Positions 28,206 to 38,901 are shown, counted from the stretch's first letter. The stretch: 64,000 nucleotides of DNA from Luteimonas sp. JM171 (GCF_001717465.1 NZ_CP017074.1:1206873-1270872); one strand, 5' to 3'. Numbers and translations: made by a program. The notes: generated by a model from the sequence alone, not told the origin.

Positions 28206-30014
28206 TTGAACGAACACCGCCACATCGCTCCGCGCAAGCGCCATCCCAGGCTGCCGCCCGGGCGCCTGGCGCTGGCACCGGTGGTGGATGCGCTGCTGGC
28301 CGACGGCATGCTTTCCCAGGCGGATGCCGCGCGCGCCACGGCGTCGGCGCGGCAGGGCCAGGCCAGCGAATCGGTGCATCCGCTGGTGCTGCTGGCCAAC
28401 CTCAAGCTCGCCTCGGCGCGGGTGCCCGGCACGGAGCTGGGCCTGGAGCAGCTGACCGAGTGGCTTGCGGGCGAAGTCGGGCATCCCTACCGCCGCATCG
28501 ACCCGACGCGCCTGGACGTGGCCGGCGTGACCGACCTGGTCTCCCACGCCTATGCCCGCCGCCACCGGATCCTGCCGCTGGAGGTGTTGCCGGACCGGGC
28601 CGTGGTGGCCACCAGCGAGCCGCTGGCGCTGGACTGGCTGGGCGACGTGCAGCGCATGCTCCGCCGCGAGATCGACCTGGTGGTGGCCAGCCCGCTGGAC
28701 CTGCACCGCTACACCATGGAGTTCTATGGGGTCACCCGTTCGATCCGCGGCGCGAAAGATACCCGCGAGGGCGACGGCGGCGGCCATGCGCCCAGCTTCG
28801 AGCAGCTGGTGGAGCTGGGCCGCTCGGGCGACGTCAATGCCGACGACCACCACATCGTCCACATCGTCGACTGGCTGCTGCAGTACGCCTACGAGCAGCG
28901 CGCCTCGGACATCCACCTGGAGCCGCGGCGCGAGCTGGGGCGGGTGCGCTTCCGCATCGACGGCGTGCTGCACAAGGTGTTCGAGATGCCGCCGCCGGTG
29001 ATGACCGCGGTGGTCTCGCGCATCAAGGTGCTCGGGCGCATGGACCTGGCCGAGCGCCGGCGGCCGCAGGACGGGCGCATCAAGACCCGATCCCCGGGTG
29101 GGCGCGAGGTGGAGATGCGGCTGTCGACCATGCCCACCGCCTTCGGCGAGAAGTGCGTGATGCGGATCTTCGACCCGGACACCGCGTTCAAGCCGATCGA
29201 CCAGCTCGGCTTCGACGCCGGGGAGGCGGCGACCTGGAACGCGCTGGTGCAGCAGCCGCACGGCATCATCCTGGTGACCGGGCCGACCGGATCGGGCAAG
29301 ACGACGACGCTGTACTCGACCCTGCGCACGCTGGCCACGCCCGACGTCAACGTGTGCACGGTGGAAGATCCGATCGAGATGGTCGCTTCCGAGCTCAACC
29401 AGAGCCAGGTGCACCACGGCATTGACTTCGGGTTTGCGCAGGGCGTGCGCACCCTGCTGCGCCAGGACCCGGACATCATCATGATCGGCGAGATCCGCGA
29501 CCTGGATACCGCGCAAATGGCGGTGCAGGCCTCGCTCACCGGGCACCTGGTGCTCTCGACCCTGCACACCAACGACGCGCCCTCGGCGGTGACGCGCCTG
29601 CTCGACCTGGGCCTGCCGCACTACCTGATCGCATCCACGCTCACCGGCGTGCTGGCCCAGCGCCTGGTGCGCACCCTGTGCCCGCACTGCAAGCGGCCGC
29701 AGGCCGTGGAGGCCGGCGGCTGGGAAGCGCTGCTGGGCGCCAATGCGCCGATACCCGAAGGCGAAACGATGGGGCCGGTGGGCTGCTTGGAATGCCGCAA
29801 GACCGGTTACCTGGGCCGCGTGGGCCTGTACGAGCTGATGCCGATCACGCCCGCGCTGCGCAAGCTGGTGCGGCCGGACATGGAGCTGGCGGAATTCTCC
29901 CGCGCCGCGCAGTCCGGCGGCCTGCGCACCCTGCGGGCCGCCGGGGCCGCCAAGGTCGCCCAGGGCCTGACCACCATCGAGGAAGTCCTCACCGTCCTTC
30001 CGCCTCGCGACTAG
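28206..30014 (+). CDS. GspE/PilB-type secretion or pilus assembly ATPase
   Basis: A 602-residue AAA-type hexameric ATPase of the type II secretion/type IV pilus family. The open frame begins upstream, but the likely start is TTG 28206 ([12 protein letters not shown]); ATG 28309 would remove part of the N-domain. A GspE N-terminal domain (to about residue 180) is followed by NTPase motifs: Walker [11 protein letters not shown] (about residue 359), Asp box, Walker [13 protein letters not shown], and His box [15 protein letters not shown] Cys pair, CPHC, with a later CLEC pair forms the zinc finger of this family. No other secretion genes are adjacent, so the partner system is encoded elsewhere. 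Confidence 0.92.
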   Translation: MNEHRHIAPRKRHPRLPPGRLALAPVVDALLADGMLSQADAARATASARQGQASESVHPLVLLANLKLASARVPGTELGLEQLTEWLAGEVGHPYRRIDPTRLDVAGVTDLVSHAYARRHRILPLEVLPDRAVVATSEPLALDWLGDVQRMLRREIDLVVASPLDLHRYTMEFYGVTRSIRGAKDTREGDGGGHAPSFEQLVELGRSGDVNADDHHIVHIVDWLLQYAYEQRASDIHLEPRRELGRVRFRIDGVLHKVFEMPPPVMTAVVSRIKVLGRMDLAERRRPQDGRIKTRSPGGREVEMRLSTMPTAFGEKCVMRIFDPDTAFKPIDQLGFDAGEAATWNALVQQPHGIILVTGPTGSGKTTTLYSTLRTLATPDVNVCTVEDPIEMVASELNQSQVHHGIDFGFAQGVRTLLRQDPDIIMIGEIRDLDTAQMAVQASLTGHLVLSTLHTNDAPSAVTRLLDLGLPHYLIASTLTGVLAQRLVRTLCPHCKRPQAVEAGGWEALLGANAPIPEGETMGPVGCLECRKTGYLGRVGLYELMPITPALRKLVRPDMELAEFSRAAQSGGLRTLRAAGAAKVAQGLTTIEEVLTVLPPRD

Positions 30015-30090
30015 GAGCGCGCATGGCGCGCTCGTGCAAGAGAGGTGGTGGGTTATCGTCGGGAGCGCTGTTCCCTGGTGAGATTCCCCC

Positions 30091-30849
30091 ATGCAGTCCA
30101 CTTCGCGACCTGTCTTGATCATTGCCGCCGGCCGCCCGGTGCAAGAGCTGCGCCGCCACGGCGGCTTCGACCGCTGGATCCGGGTTGCCGCCGGCTTGCG
30201 GCGCGATGAAGTTGAGGTGGCGGATGTGGAATCCGGCGAATCCCTGCCGGACCACGACCGGTATTGCGGCGCGATCGTCAGCGGCTCGGCGGCCATGGTC
30301 ACCGACCGCCTGGACTGGAGCGAGCGCACCGCCGGGTGGCTGAAGGAGGCGGCCCACGCCGGATTGCCGCTGCTGGGGATCTGCTACGGCCACCAGCTGC
30401 TCGCGCACGCCCTGGGCGGCGAGGCCGGCGACAACCCGGATGGCCGCTGCATGGGCACGATCGAGGTCGAGCTGCATGCCGCCGCCGCCCGGGACAGGCT
30501 CTTCAGCGGCCTGCCGCAGCGCTTCGCCGCGCACGCCACCCACATGCAGATCGCGCTGCGACTTCCGGACGAGGCCGTCGCGCTCGCCCAGGCCACCCAC
30601 GATCCGTTCCACGCCTTCCGCTGGCGCGACAACGCCTGGGGCGTGCAGTTCCATCCCGAGTTCAGCGCAGCCCACATGCGCGGCTACCTCCGCGCCCGCG
30701 CCGATGTGCTGCGCGCCGAAGGCCAGGATCCCCAGGCGCTGCTGCGCGCGGTTCGGCCCGCCCCGGTGGCGCGGCGGGTGCTGCGGCGGTTCGCGCGGCT
30801 GGCGCGTACACTTGCCGATCCTCCAGGGACCAACGGGGTCGATCGATGA
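30091..30849 (+). CDS. Class I glutamine amidotransferase
   Basis: A 252-residue stand-alone class I (triad) amidotransferase. It carries the nucleophile C98 in [17 protein letters not shown] and the His-Glu pair H188/E190 in GVQFHPEFS. It lacks the GMP-synthase ATPase domain, so it resembles the YfeJ/GuaA-like family of unknown acceptor. Its stop overlaps the ATG of the next gene (ATGA). Confidence 0.9.
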   Translation: MQSTSRPVLIIAAGRPVQELRRHGGFDRWIRVAAGLRRDEVEVADVESGESLPDHDRYCGAIVSGSAAMVTDRLDWSERTAGWLKEAAHAGLPLLGICYGHQLLAHALGGEAGDNPDGRCMGTIEVELHAAAARDRLFSGLPQRFAAHATHMQIALRLPDEAVALAQATHDPFHAFRWRDNAWGVQFHPEFSAAHMRGYLRARADVLRAEGQDPQALLRAVRPAPVARRVLRRFARLARTLADPPGTNGVDR

Positions 30850-31715
30850 ATCAACCAGGCAAGTTGCGGGCGGGCGCGGGTGCGGAATGGCTGTTGGGCG
30901 GCTTCGGCGTGCTCAGGAAGCAGCCGCTTGCGCTGGGCCTGGTGGGGCTGGTGTTCGCGATCGTTTCATTGTTGCCGCTGCTGTTCGCGGCGGTGCCGAT
31001 GCTGTCGCTGCTGGGCCAGCTGGTGGTGGTGGTGCTCACGCCGATCCTGTTTGGCGGCATGGTGCACGCCGTGCGGGAGGTGGACCAGGGCCGTCCGGCG
31101 CATCCCGGCCAGCTGCTGCAGGGCATCCGCGAAGGCAAGGCCATGGCGCTGGTGGCCCAGCTGCTGCCACAGTTCGCCGCCGGGCTGGTGGTGATCGTGC
31201 TGCTGGTGGTGATGGTCGGCCCGACCGCGCTGCAGGGCATGATGGCGGCGGTGGAGCAAAGCCAGGGCGGGGCCAACCCGGACCCGGCGATGTTCGACGG
31301 CTTCCCGTTCGGCGCCTTCGCGCTGTGGATGCTGCTGGCGCTGGTGGTGGGCCTGTTCGCCTACATGTTCACCTTCCTGTTCCCGGCCCAGGTGATGTTC
31401 GACGGCACGCCGCCGCTGGAGGCGATGAAGCGCAGCTTCCGCGCCTGCATCGCCAATATGGGCGCGTTCCTGGTGTTCATCGTGATGTTCATGCTGGTGG
31501 CCATCGGGATCATGATCGCCGCCCAGATCGTGGGCATGATCATCGGCATCTTCGCCGGCGCGCTGGTGGCTTCGCTGGTGGCCCAGCTGCTGATGATGGC
31601 GGTGCTGATGCCGGTGCTGATGGGCGCGGTGTATTTCGCCTGGCGGCAGATGATCGGCGGCAGCGCGCGTGAGGCCGGCATCCAGCCGCCGCCGGCCTCC
31701 GGCATCGAGGTCTGA
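30846..31715 (+). CDS. BPSS1780-family membrane protein
   Basis: A 289-residue polytopic inner-membrane protein. It begins LRAGAGAEWLLGGFGVLRK, the N-terminal landmark of the family named after BPSS1780, followed by about six hydrophobic helices. Coupled to the amidotransferase gene by a 4-nt overlap. Function unknown. Confidence 0.85.
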   Translation: MNQPGKLRAGAGAEWLLGGFGVLRKQPLALGLVGLVFAIVSLLPLLFAAVPMLSLLGQLVVVVLTPILFGGMVHAVREVDQGRPAHPGQLLQGIREGKAMALVAQLLPQFAAGLVVIVLLVVMVGPTALQGMMAAVEQSQGGANPDPAMFDGFPFGAFALWMLLALVVGLFAYMFTFLFPAQVMFDGTPPLEAMKRSFRACIANMGAFLVFIVMFMLVAIGIMIAAQIVGMIIGIFAGALVASLVAQLLMMAVLMPVLMGAVYFAWRQMIGGSAREAGIQPPPASGIEV

Positions 31716-31724
31716 GCCGCGCGG

Positions 31725-32489
31725 CTACGGCGCGGCGGGCTCGTCGTCCCCGGCTTCGCGCCGGGGACCGAGGATCTGCGAGGCGATGATGCCGGCCTCG
31801 TAGAGCAGGATCATCGGGATCGCCAGCATCAGCTGCGAGATCACGTCCGGCGGGGTAACGATGGCCGCCAGCACGAACACCCCGACGATTGCGTAGCCGC
31901 GCCACTCCTTCAGCTGCTGCGGGGTGACCCAGCCCAGCAGGGTCAGGATCACCAGCGCGACCGGCATCTGGAAGCTGATGCCGAACGCCAGGAAGATCAC
32001 CATCACGAAGTTCAGGTAGGCGTGGATGTCGGTCATCATCGCCACGCCTTCGGGCGTGACCGCGGTGAGGAAGCCGAACACCACCGGCAGCACCAGGTAG
32101 AACGAGAACGCGCAGCCGGCGTAGAAGAGCATCACCGCCGACACCAGCAGGGGCATTGCCAGCCGCTTCTCGCGCCGGTACAGGCCCGGCGCCACGAAGG
32201 CCCACAGCTGGTAGAGCAGCCACGGCATGGTGACCACCAGGGCAATGAAGAACGCCAGCTTGAGCGGAGCGAAGAACGGCGAGGCCACTTCCACCGCGAT
32301 CAGGTGCGCGCCCTCGGGCATCTTCTCCAGCAGCGGCCGGGCCAGCCAGCCATAGAGCCGGTTGGCAAACGGCAGCAGCCCCAGGAACACCACCATCAGC
32401 CCGGCGACCGCGCGCAGCAGGCGGGTGCGCAGCTCCACCAGGTGTTCGATCAGGGTGGCCTCGCCGGCGTTCTCAGCGTCCATCGCCAT
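31725..32489 (-). CDS. tatC: Sec-independent translocase subunit TatC
   Basis: A 254-residue, six-helix receptor of the twin-arginine translocase. It starts at ATG 32489, overlapping the tatB end, with AAGGAGGGCC upstream. Conserved residues are visible in the N-terminal region (LIEHLVELRTRLLRAV) and in the first periplasmic loop and helix borders (SPFFAPLKLAFFIALV, YQLWAFVAPGLYRREKR). It ends the tatABC operon. Confidence 0.98.
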   Translation of the reverse strand: MAMDAENAGEATLIEHLVELRTRLLRAVAGLMVVFLGLLPFANRLYGWLARPLLEKMPEGAHLIAVEVASPFFAPLKLAFFIALVVTMPWLLYQLWAFVAPGLYRREKRLAMPLLVSAVMLFYAGCAFSFYLVLPVVFGFLTAVTPEGVAMMTDIHAYLNFVMVIFLAFGISFQMPVALVILTLLGWVTPQQLKEWRGYAIVGVFVLAAIVTPPDVISQLMLAIPMILLYEAGIIASQILGPRREAGDDEPAAP

Positions 32490-32895
32490 CCCGGCCCTCC
32501 TTGCCGCCCGCCTCCGCGCCCGGCGGGCTGGCCGCGGCCGCTGCCGCCGGCCCGGCAGCCGGGTCCGCGGGCGGCTTGAGCGCACTGTCGGCCTCGCGCG
32601 CGGTGTCGCGCACCGCGTCATGCACCTGCTGCAGCTCTTGGCGGGCCTGCTGGCCGGTAGCGCGGAAAGAATCCTCCGTTTCGCGCACCGCCTGCTTGGC
32701 TTCCTGCAGGCTGCGCTTGAGCTCGTCGGCCGCCATCTCGCGCTCGAATTCGCTGCGCACCGAGTACCACTGGGCGCGCGCCCGGCGCACCCACAGGCCC
32801 GCGAAGCGGGCGGCCTTGGGCAGTCGCTCGGGCCCGAGCACGATCAGCGCCACCACCGCGATCAGGACCAGTTCGGAAAAACCGAGATCAAACAT
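32473..32895 (-). CDS. tatB: Twin-arginine translocase subunit TatB
   Basis: A 140-residue TatB with the N-terminal helix MFDLGFSELVLIAVVALIVL, the GPERLPKAAR hinge, an amphipathic and coiled helical middle, and an Ala/Pro-rich tail. It forms the substrate receptor with TatC. Its stop lies inside the tatC start region. Confidence 0.96.
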   Translation of the reverse strand: MFDLGFSELVLIAVVALIVLGPERLPKAARFAGLWVRRARAQWYSVRSEFEREMAADELKRSLQEAKQAVRETEDSFRATGQQARQELQQVHDAVRDTAREADSALKPPADPAAGPAAAAAASPPGAEAGGKEGRDGDGR

Positions 32896-32919
32896 GGCGC
32901 GGCTGCCGCGGACGCGACG

Positions 32920-33150
32920 TCAGCGCCGCGCGTCTTCGTTCTGCTTCGCGTCCCGATGGGGGTCGGCCTCGCGCTGCTGGTCCTCGAGGCGGCCTGCCGG
33001 CTTGTCCTCGTCGGCGTCGCTCATGCCCTTCTTGAAGCCCTTGATGGCCTCGCCCAGGTCGCGCCCGGCGCCGCGCAGGCGCTTGGTGCCGAAGACGAGG
33101 AGCACGACCACCAGCACGATGATCCAATGCCAGATGCTGAAAGTGCCCAT
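32920..33150 (-). CDS. tatA: Twin-arginine translocase subunit TatA
   Basis: A 76-residue pore-forming TatA: short helix [15 protein letters not shown], hinge [21 protein letters not shown], and charged tail. It is the first gene of tatABC, 24 nt before tatB. Confidence 0.96.
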   Translation of the reverse strand: MGTFSIWHWIIVLVVVLLVFGTKRLRGAGRDLGEAIKGFKKGMSDADEDKPAGRLEDQQREADPHRDAKQNEDARR

Positions 33151-33236
33151 AGCGTGGCTGAAAATTCCGGAGTGGTCGGGTTGGTCAGGATACCGCAGGC
33201 GCGCCTGGCGCGGGCCAGGTGGCGCCGCGGCGAACT

Positions 33237-34169
33237 TCAGATTCCCTCGTCCAGCGGCTCGCTGCGGATCTCGCCTTCGCGAACCGGTTCGAACGGCTGC
33301 GGGAGCGCCTCATCCTGCGCGGGCGGTGGCGACAGCGGGCGGGTGCCCACCGCGGTCGCGCTCTGCTGGGGGTCGCCCGCCTGTGCGCCATCCCGGGGCG
33401 CGGCCGCCGGGACAGGCGCGGGCTGCGCCACCGGGACCTGCTGTTCCGTGCCGCGCTCGGCGCGGGCGATGGCGGTGGCCTCTTCCAGCCGGTCGCGGAA
33501 ATCCACCACTGCATCCGAGGGCTGCTGGGCCGTGCGGCCCTCGAAGATCATGCGTGGCGTGGTGCCCTGGCCGTACACGGCCTGGTTGGCGGCGTCGTCA
33601 ATGCTGAGCACCGCGCCGTCCAGGGCCACGCCCGCGAACAGCCCGCGCGCCCGCGACCACGACCAGATCTCCGCCTGCAGCTGGCCATCGGTGGCCGTGG
33701 CCGCATGGCGCCCCAGGGGGCCCGCGGCCACGCCCACGTCGGCGCCCAGGGTCAGCTTGCCGTTGACGATGCTGTCCAGGCTGCGGTCGTTGCGGAATAC
33801 CATCACCACGTCGGCCGACTGCACGCCCGCCTGCAGCCCGATGCTGCCGCCGGTCAGGCGCAGGAACGCCGGCGACGACCAGGTGCCGTCGGGGCGCTTG
33901 ACCGACATCAGGCCGTGGCCGCGGCGGCCGCCGATGACCAGCCCGGCCTTGACCGTATCGGGCACCACCACGATGGCCCGCGCCTCGTCGAGCAGCTTGT
34001 TGGGGATCGCGCTCTCGGGAATCTCCTGGATTTCCATCAGCACCCGCACCGCGTTGCGCGCGCGCGCATCCTCGCGCGGGCCGGCAGCGGCATTGGCGGA
34101 CAGGGCCAGCGCTGCGATGGCGGTGAGTGCGAGCGCCACCAGGCGCGTGCGGGCAAGGGACAGGGGCAT
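33237..34169 (-). CDS. Exported SYLF (YSC84-like) lipid-binding domain protein
   Basis: A 310-residue periplasmic protein. ATG 34169 starts a signal peptide ([20 protein letters not shown], cut near NAAAG) and has CCGGAG upstream; an ATG at 34268 would bury the signal. The SYLF domain spans about residues 45-235 ([36 protein letters not shown]). The C-terminus is Pro/Gln-rich and low complexity. SYLF domains bind phosphoinositides in eukaryotes; the bacterial role is unclear. Confidence 0.9.
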   Translation of the reverse strand: MPLSLARTRLVALALTAIAALALSANAAAGPREDARARNAVRVLMEIQEIPESAIPNKLLDEARAIVVVPDTVKAGLVIGGRRGHGLMSVKRPDGTWSSPAFLRLTGGSIGLQAGVQSADVVMVFRNDRSLDSIVNGKLTLGADVGVAAGPLGRHAATATDGQLQAEIWSWSRARGLFAGVALDGAVLSIDDAANQAVYGQGTTPRMIFEGRTAQQPSDAVVDFRDRLEEATAIARAERGTEQQVPVAQPAPVPAAAPRDGAQAGDPQQSATAVGTRPLSPPPAQDEALPQPFEPVREGEIRSEPLDEGI

Positions 34170-34332
34170 GGGACGCAACTCCGGAAAGACCTGGCTGACA
34201 TGTTCGGACCACGCCGGGCGGCCCGAGTTCATGCTGGGGCGATGGAAATGAATCGGGAATGAGTTCACCGGCGGAACCGACCGTTCGCGCCGGGCGCTTA
34301 CCGGCGGGCGCGGTGCCTGTCATCCTATACCG

Positions 34333-35319
34333 ATGCAAAAACAAGCTCACCCCCGGCAGCCCGCCGGCCCGGCGGACGCGGTGCTGCTGGTCAACCTGGG
34401 GACCCCCGACGCCCCCACCCCGGCGGCAGTGCGCCGCTACCTGGCCGAGTTCCTCGGCGATCGCCGCGTGGTCTCGCTGACCCGCTGGCTGTGGTACCCG
34501 ATCCTCTACCTCGTGGTGCTGCCGTTCCGCTCGCCGCGGGTGGCGAAGCTCTATGCAAAGGTGTGGATGGACGACGGCTCGCCGCTTGCCGTGTACACGC
34601 GCGGCCTGGCCGAGGCGGTCGCCAAGCGCATGCCCGACGTGCAGGTGGACTGGGCGATGCGCTACCAGAAGCCGTCGCTGACGGCCGCCATCCGGCGCCT
34701 GCAGTCGCGCGGCGCGCGGCGCATCGTGGTGATCCCGCTGTACCCGCAGTACTCGAGCACCACCACCGCCTCGGTGGAGGACGTGGCCAACCGCGTGGGC
34801 GGGGACTCGGTGCGGGTGCTGCACGACTACCACGACGATCCGGCCTGGGTGAAGGCGGTCGCCGACTCCATCCGCGAATACCGTGCCCGGCACGGCGCCG
34901 GCGAGCGGCTGCTGTTTTCCTACCACGGCATCCCGAAGCGGCTGGTGGACCAGGGCGATCCGTACCACCGGCACTGCCGCGATGGCACCGATGCGATTGC
35001 CACCGAGCTGGGCCTGCCGGAAGAGCAGGCGGTGATGACCTTCCAGTCCCGCTTCGGGCGCGAGGAATGGCTGCAGCCCTATACCGACAAGACCGTGCAG
35101 GCCCTGGCCGAATCGGGCGTCAAGCGCATCGACGTGGTATGCCCGGGCTTTGCCGCCGACTGCCTGGAGACGCTGGAGGAGATCTCGATCGAAAACGGCG
35201 ACATCTTCCGCGAACACGGCGGCGAGGCGCTGCACTACATCCCCTGCCTCAATGATTCCCCGGCGCACGCCGATGTCATGGCGGGGCTGGCCCGCCGCGA
35301 GCTCGCGGCCTGGGCCTGA
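34333..35319 (+). CDS. hemH: Ferrochelatase
   Basis: A 328-residue ferrochelatase inserting iron into protoporphyrin IX, the last step of heme synthesis. It shows the family N-terminus AVLLVNLGTPDAPT, the conserved IPLYPQYSSTTTAS, the metal-site region LLFSYHGIPKRLV with the catalytic His, and CPGFAADCLETLEEI. No C-terminal extra domain. Its stop overlaps the next start (TGATG). Confidence 0.98.
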   Translation: MQKQAHPRQPAGPADAVLLVNLGTPDAPTPAAVRRYLAEFLGDRRVVSLTRWLWYPILYLVVLPFRSPRVAKLYAKVWMDDGSPLAVYTRGLAEAVAKRMPDVQVDWAMRYQKPSLTAAIRRLQSRGARRIVVIPLYPQYSSTTTASVEDVANRVGGDSVRVLHDYHDDPAWVKAVADSIREYRARHGAGERLLFSYHGIPKRLVDQGDPYHRHCRDGTDAIATELGLPEEQAVMTFQSRFGREEWLQPYTDKTVQALAESGVKRIDVVCPGFAADCLETLEEISIENGDIFREHGGEALHYIPCLNDSPAHADVMAGLARRELAAWA

Positions 35320-36176
35320 TGCGCGAGTTCTCCCTCCGCATACCGGGCGGCACCGTTGCAGGCCTGCGCGCCGGCGGCGAAGGCGGGGCGCGGGTGCTGG
35401 CGCTGCACGGCTGGCTCGACAATGCGGCGAGCTTCGTGCCGCTGGCGCCGCACCTGGAAGGCCTGGACCTGGTGGTGCCTGACCTCCCCGGCCACGGGCG
35501 CAGCTTCCACCTGCCTCAGGGCGCGGATTATTCGTTCGCCGCGGCGCTCCACACGGTGCTGGACATCGCCGACGCGCTGGAATGGGAAACCTTCAGCCTG
35601 CTCGGCCATTCCATGGGCGCGGGCATCGCCAGCATGGTGGCCGCGGGCTGCCCGGAGCGGATCGAGCGGCTGGTGGCGATCGAAGCGCTCGGCGCACTGC
35701 CCGAGGAGCCGCAGCGGACCGCCAGGCGCCTGCGCGAGGCGGTGCAGGCCACGCGCGCGCTGGGTGGCAAGCAGCTGCGGGTGTTCGCCGATGCCGCGCC
35801 GGCGGTGCGCGCGCGGATGGCGGCGAATGCGCTGGACGAGGAATGCGCGCGGCTGCTGGTGGAACGCGGGCTCGTTGAAGTGGCGGGCGGCTTCAGCTGG
35901 AGCAGCGACCCGCGCCTGACCCTGCCCACGATGGTGCGGATGACGCCGGCGCAGGTGGACGACCTCGTCGCCGGCATCGCCTGCCGCACCCGGGTGATCT
36001 ACGCCGATCCGCCGCAGCCCTACCTGCCCGAGCCCGAACGCAGCCGCCGCGCGTGCCTGCTGCCGCGCGGCGAGCTCATCGTGATCCCCGGCGGCCACCA
36101 CCTGCACATGGAACAGCCCGCCGCGGTCGCCGCCGCCATCGGCGATTTCTTCCTACACGGTGAGCAGGGTCCGTAG
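35319..36176 (+). CDS. Alpha/beta hydrolase
   Basis: A 285-residue alpha/beta-hydrolase-fold protein. It has an oxyanion motif (LALHGWLDNAASF), nucleophile S98 in LLGHSMGAGIAS and a C-terminal catalytic His in PGGHHLHME. It is similar to the MhpC/serine-hydrolase-like group; the substrate is unknown. Translationally coupled to hemH. Its last 24 nt overlap the convergent metallopeptidase gene. Confidence 0.9.
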   Translation: MREFSLRIPGGTVAGLRAGGEGGARVLALHGWLDNAASFVPLAPHLEGLDLVVPDLPGHGRSFHLPQGADYSFAAALHTVLDIADALEWETFSLLGHSMGAGIASMVAAGCPERIERLVAIEALGALPEEPQRTARRLREAVQATRALGGKQLRVFADAAPAVRARMAANALDEECARLLVERGLVEVAGGFSWSSDPRLTLPTMVRMTPAQVDDLVAGIACRTRVIYADPPQPYLPEPERSRRACLLPRGELIVIPGGHHLHMEQPAAVAAAIGDFFLHGEQGP

Positions 36177-36935
36177 GGTGGCCTTGAGCCGCGCGCCTTC
36201 TCCGCGGAAGTAGTCGCGGTGGCGGCGCCAGTCGGGGCACCGGGCCCCGACTTCGCTCCAGAAGGCCGGCGAGTGGTTGGGCTGGATCAGGTGGCAGAGC
36301 TCGTGCACAAGCACGTACTCGAAGGCGGCCGGATCGCCCAGCACGAGCGACAAGTCCAGTGACATCGCCCCGTTCGGCGCCAGCGATCCCCATTGCGAAG
36401 ACATCTGCCGCAGGCGGATGCGGCTGGGCGCGGCCGGCAGGCCCGGCAGGTAGGCGGGCAGCCAGCGGCCGAGGTCGGCGCGGGCTTCCGCTTCATAGAA
36501 ATCACGCAGCGCGCGGGTGAGCGCACCCGGGCCGGCGTTGGCTGGACGCTGCAGCACCAGGCCCTCGCCGGCGTGCACGATGCGGGTGTAGCGGCCGCTC
36601 GACCAGCGCAGGGGAACGCTGCCTCCGCGCAGCGGCAGGCTGGTGGTCTCTTCGGGCGTAAGCGGGCGGATGCCGGGATCGGCCCAGCGGGCCAGCTGCT
36701 CCAGCAGCCATTCCCTGTGCTCGTGGACGAAACGCTCCCCCGACACCAGGCTTGCCCGCGCGGGCAGGGTCAGGCGCGCCCCCCGGTCGCCCACGCTCAG
36801 CCGGATCCTGCGCGCGCGCGGGTCGCGCACCCGCTGGATCTCGACGCTGCCGCCATCGTCCAGCGCAAGCTGGATGACGTCGCGCTGCACGCGGCGCGGC
36901 GGCGCTGACAGCAGGCGGCGCAGGCGGTCGGGCAT
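36153..36935 (-). CDS. YgjP-type zinc metallopeptidase domain protein (DUF45)
   Basis: A 260-residue protein of the YgjP/DUF45 family. The zinc site is H211-E212-x-x-H215 (VHELCHLIQPNHSP), with H221 as likely third ligand. SSQWGSLAPNGAMSLDLSLVL is the family core, trimmed here for its SQWGS landmark. Role uncertain; relatives are found near nucleic-acid genes. Tail overlaps the alpha/beta hydrolase gene. Confidence 0.88.
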   Translation of the reverse strand: MPDRLRRLLSAPPRRVQRDVIQLALDDGGSVEIQRVRDPRARRIRLSVGDRGARLTLPARASLVSGERFVHEHREWLLEQLARWADPGIRPLTPEETTSLPLRGGSVPLRWSSGRYTRIVHAGEGLVLQRPANAGPGALTRALRDFYEAEARADLGRWLPAYLPGLPAAPSRIRLRQMSSQWGSLAPNGAMSLDLSLVLGDPAAFEYVLVHELCHLIQPNHSPAFWSEVGARCPDWRRHRDYFRGEGARLKATLRTLLTV

Positions 36936-36943
36936 GTCCGGGA

Positions 36944-37852
36944 TTATCCGGCGTCGGCCTTCGACAGCTTCAGCGCCGGCTCCAGGATCTGGAACAGGCG
37001 CCGGAACTCGGCGCTCATCAGGGCGAAGCGGGCGTCGAGCTCGGCGCGGATGTCGTCGGCGTCGGTGGCTTCGAGCTGGTCAACCGCCCCGTCGAGGAAC
37101 TTCCACTTGCGGATCACCAGGTCTTCGCCGAGCACGAAGGAGACGTGGTCATCCATGTTCAGCGCCAGCTTCGTCACCTGCTTGCCGGACTCCAGGTGGC
37201 GGGCGATCTCGTCGGACTCCAGGTCCTGGCGCTGGCAGCGCACGATCGCGCCGTGGTCGTCGGCCGACTTGAGTTCGCACTCCTCGCCCAGGCTCAGGCC
37301 TTCAGGCAGCGGGTCGCCAGCGATCCAGCCGGTCAGCACCGCGCGCGGCGACACCTCGGCGTTGAGCGGCAGCGCGGGGAAGCTGCCCAGGGCGCGGCGG
37401 ATTTCCGACACCACGCTTTCAGCAGTCTTGCGGCTGGAGGTGTCCACCGCGCACACGCCCAGCTCCAGGTCGAGCAGGGCGTCGGTGCGGGTCGGGCGCA
37501 CGAAGGCGCGCGGCAGCAGGTCCTGCACCAGCTCCTCCTTCATCTGCTTGCGCAGGCGTCCGCCGGGCTTGCGCCCCTGCTGCTCCTCGAACTCGGCGAT
37601 CTTCTTGCCCAGCAGGTCGTTGACCACGGCGCCGGGCAGCAGCCGATCCTCGCCGCCCACCGTCAGCCACAGGGCCTCGCCGATGCGGTGCGAATACGCC
37701 TCCGAGTCGCGGCCGAACGGCGGGATGAAGCCGCGCGAGGACAGCTCGAGCGGGCCAACCGGCTTGAGCGCGGTTTCGGCCAGGCCTTCGTCCAGGTGGG
37801 TGATGTCGAGCGAGGGGGCGAAGCGGAACAGGGTGAGGTTGCGAAAGAACAT
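36944..37852 (-). CDS. rdgC: Recombination-associated protein RdgC
   Basis: A 302-residue ring-shaped DNA-binding protein that restrains RecA. It starts MFFRNLTLFRFAPSLD and contains SRGFIPPFGRDSEAY, KMKEELVQDLLPRAF-like sequence (QMKEELVQDLLPRAF) and VDTSSRKTAE. Length normal. It lies 9 nt upstream of the metallopeptidase gene in the same direction and may be co-transcribed with it. Confidence 0.97.
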   Translation of the reverse strand: MFFRNLTLFRFAPSLDITHLDEGLAETALKPVGPLELSSRGFIPPFGRDSEAYSHRIGEALWLTVGGEDRLLPGAVVNDLLGKKIAEFEEQQGRKPGGRLRKQMKEELVQDLLPRAFVRPTRTDALLDLELGVCAVDTSSRKTAESVVSEIRRALGSFPALPLNAEVSPRAVLTGWIAGDPLPEGLSLGEECELKSADDHGAIVRCQRQDLESDEIARHLESGKQVTKLALNMDDHVSFVLGEDLVIRKWKFLDGAVDQLEATDADDIRAELDARFALMSAEFRRLFQILEPALKLSKADAG

Positions 37853-37940
37853 TCAGTGGGCCGTGTTGGTCGGAAAAGGGTCAAGGCGTCGGCGTCCCCT
37901 CCCGGCCTGGCCGGGAAGGTGCCGTCCATGGATTGGGTCA

Positions 37941-38804
37941 TCAGCCGGTTTCGCCGGCTGCGACGGCGCCGGCGGCGAGCCCGGCGAAATCGAACAGCGA
38001 CGGGTCGGCCATCTGCGAGGGACGGATGTCGGCCAGGGCGCGGGCGATGGTCTCGATCCGTCCCGGCGTTTCCTGTTCCCATTGCGCCATCATCCGCTGC
38101 ACCTGCTTGCGCTGCAGGTTCTCCTGCGATCCGCACAGGTTGCAGGGGATGATCGGGAATTCCTTCAGCCGCGCGTACTCGGCGATGTCCTCTTCGCAGG
38201 CGAACGCCAGCGGCCGGATCACCACGTGGCGGCCGTCATCGGACAGCAGCTTGGGCGGCATGGCGCTGATCTTCGCGTGGAAGAACAGGTTGAGGAAGAA
38301 CGTGGCCACCATGTCCTCGCGGTGATGGCCCAGGGCGATCTTCGTGAACCCGTGTTCGGCCGCATAGGTATACAGGGCGCCGCGGCGCAGGCGCGAGCAC
38401 AGCGAGCACATGGTCTTGCCCTCGGGCACCACCCGCGAGACGACGGAATAGGTGTCTTGCTCGATGATGTGGAAGTCCACGCCCAGCGAGCGCAGGTATT
38501 CCGGCAGCACATGTTCCGGGAATCCCGGCTGCTTCTGGTCCAGGTTGACCGCGGTGATCGAAAACTCCACCGGCGCCTTCTTCTGCAGCTGCAGCAGCAC
38601 GTCGAGCATCGTGTAGCTGTCCTTGCCGCCCGACAGGCATACCATCACCCGGTCCCCGTCGTTGATCATGCTGTAGTCCGCGATCGCGCGGCCGGCCTGG
38701 TGGCGCAGGCGCCGCGCCAGCCGGTCGAGCGACGCGCGCTGCCGGGCCGGGTCGGGGGGCTGCGGCCGCGGGGGCGGCTCGGCGAGGGGGAGGACGATGC
38801 TCAT
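37941..38804 (-). CDS. ttcA: tRNA 2-thiocytidine(32) synthetase TtcA
   Basis: A 287-residue iron-sulfur PP-loop enzyme making 2-thiocytidine at tRNA position 32. The ATP loop is SGGKDS (58-63). The cluster Cys pairs are MCSLCSR and CNLCGS. An ATG at 38813 exists, but a TACACT -10 box ends right at it (38819-38814), so ATG 38804 is the likelier start of an almost leaderless mRNA. Confidence 0.96.
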   Translation of the reverse strand: MSIVLPLAEPPPRPQPPDPARQRASLDRLARRLRHQAGRAIADYSMINDGDRVMVCLSGGKDSYTMLDVLLQLQKKAPVEFSITAVNLDQKQPGFPEHVLPEYLRSLGVDFHIIEQDTYSVVSRVVPEGKTMCSLCSRLRRGALYTYAAEHGFTKIALGHHREDMVATFFLNLFFHAKISAMPPKLLSDDGRHVVIRPLAFACEEDIAEYARLKEFPIIPCNLCGSQENLQRKQVQRMMAQWEQETPGRIETIARALADIRPSQMADPSLFDFAGLAAGAVAAGETG

Positions 38805-38901
38805 GGTGCGCATAGTGTAGCGCCGGCGCTCCTGGGCCCTCGCGGGAAATCAGTCGCGGGAACGGCGACAATGGGGCCCCGCCGCAGCCAAGAGTGATGC
38901 C

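Noticed and set aside
34326..34331. TATACC as -10 box of hemH
   Set aside because: It ends 1 nt before the ATG, so transcription would start inside the coding region.
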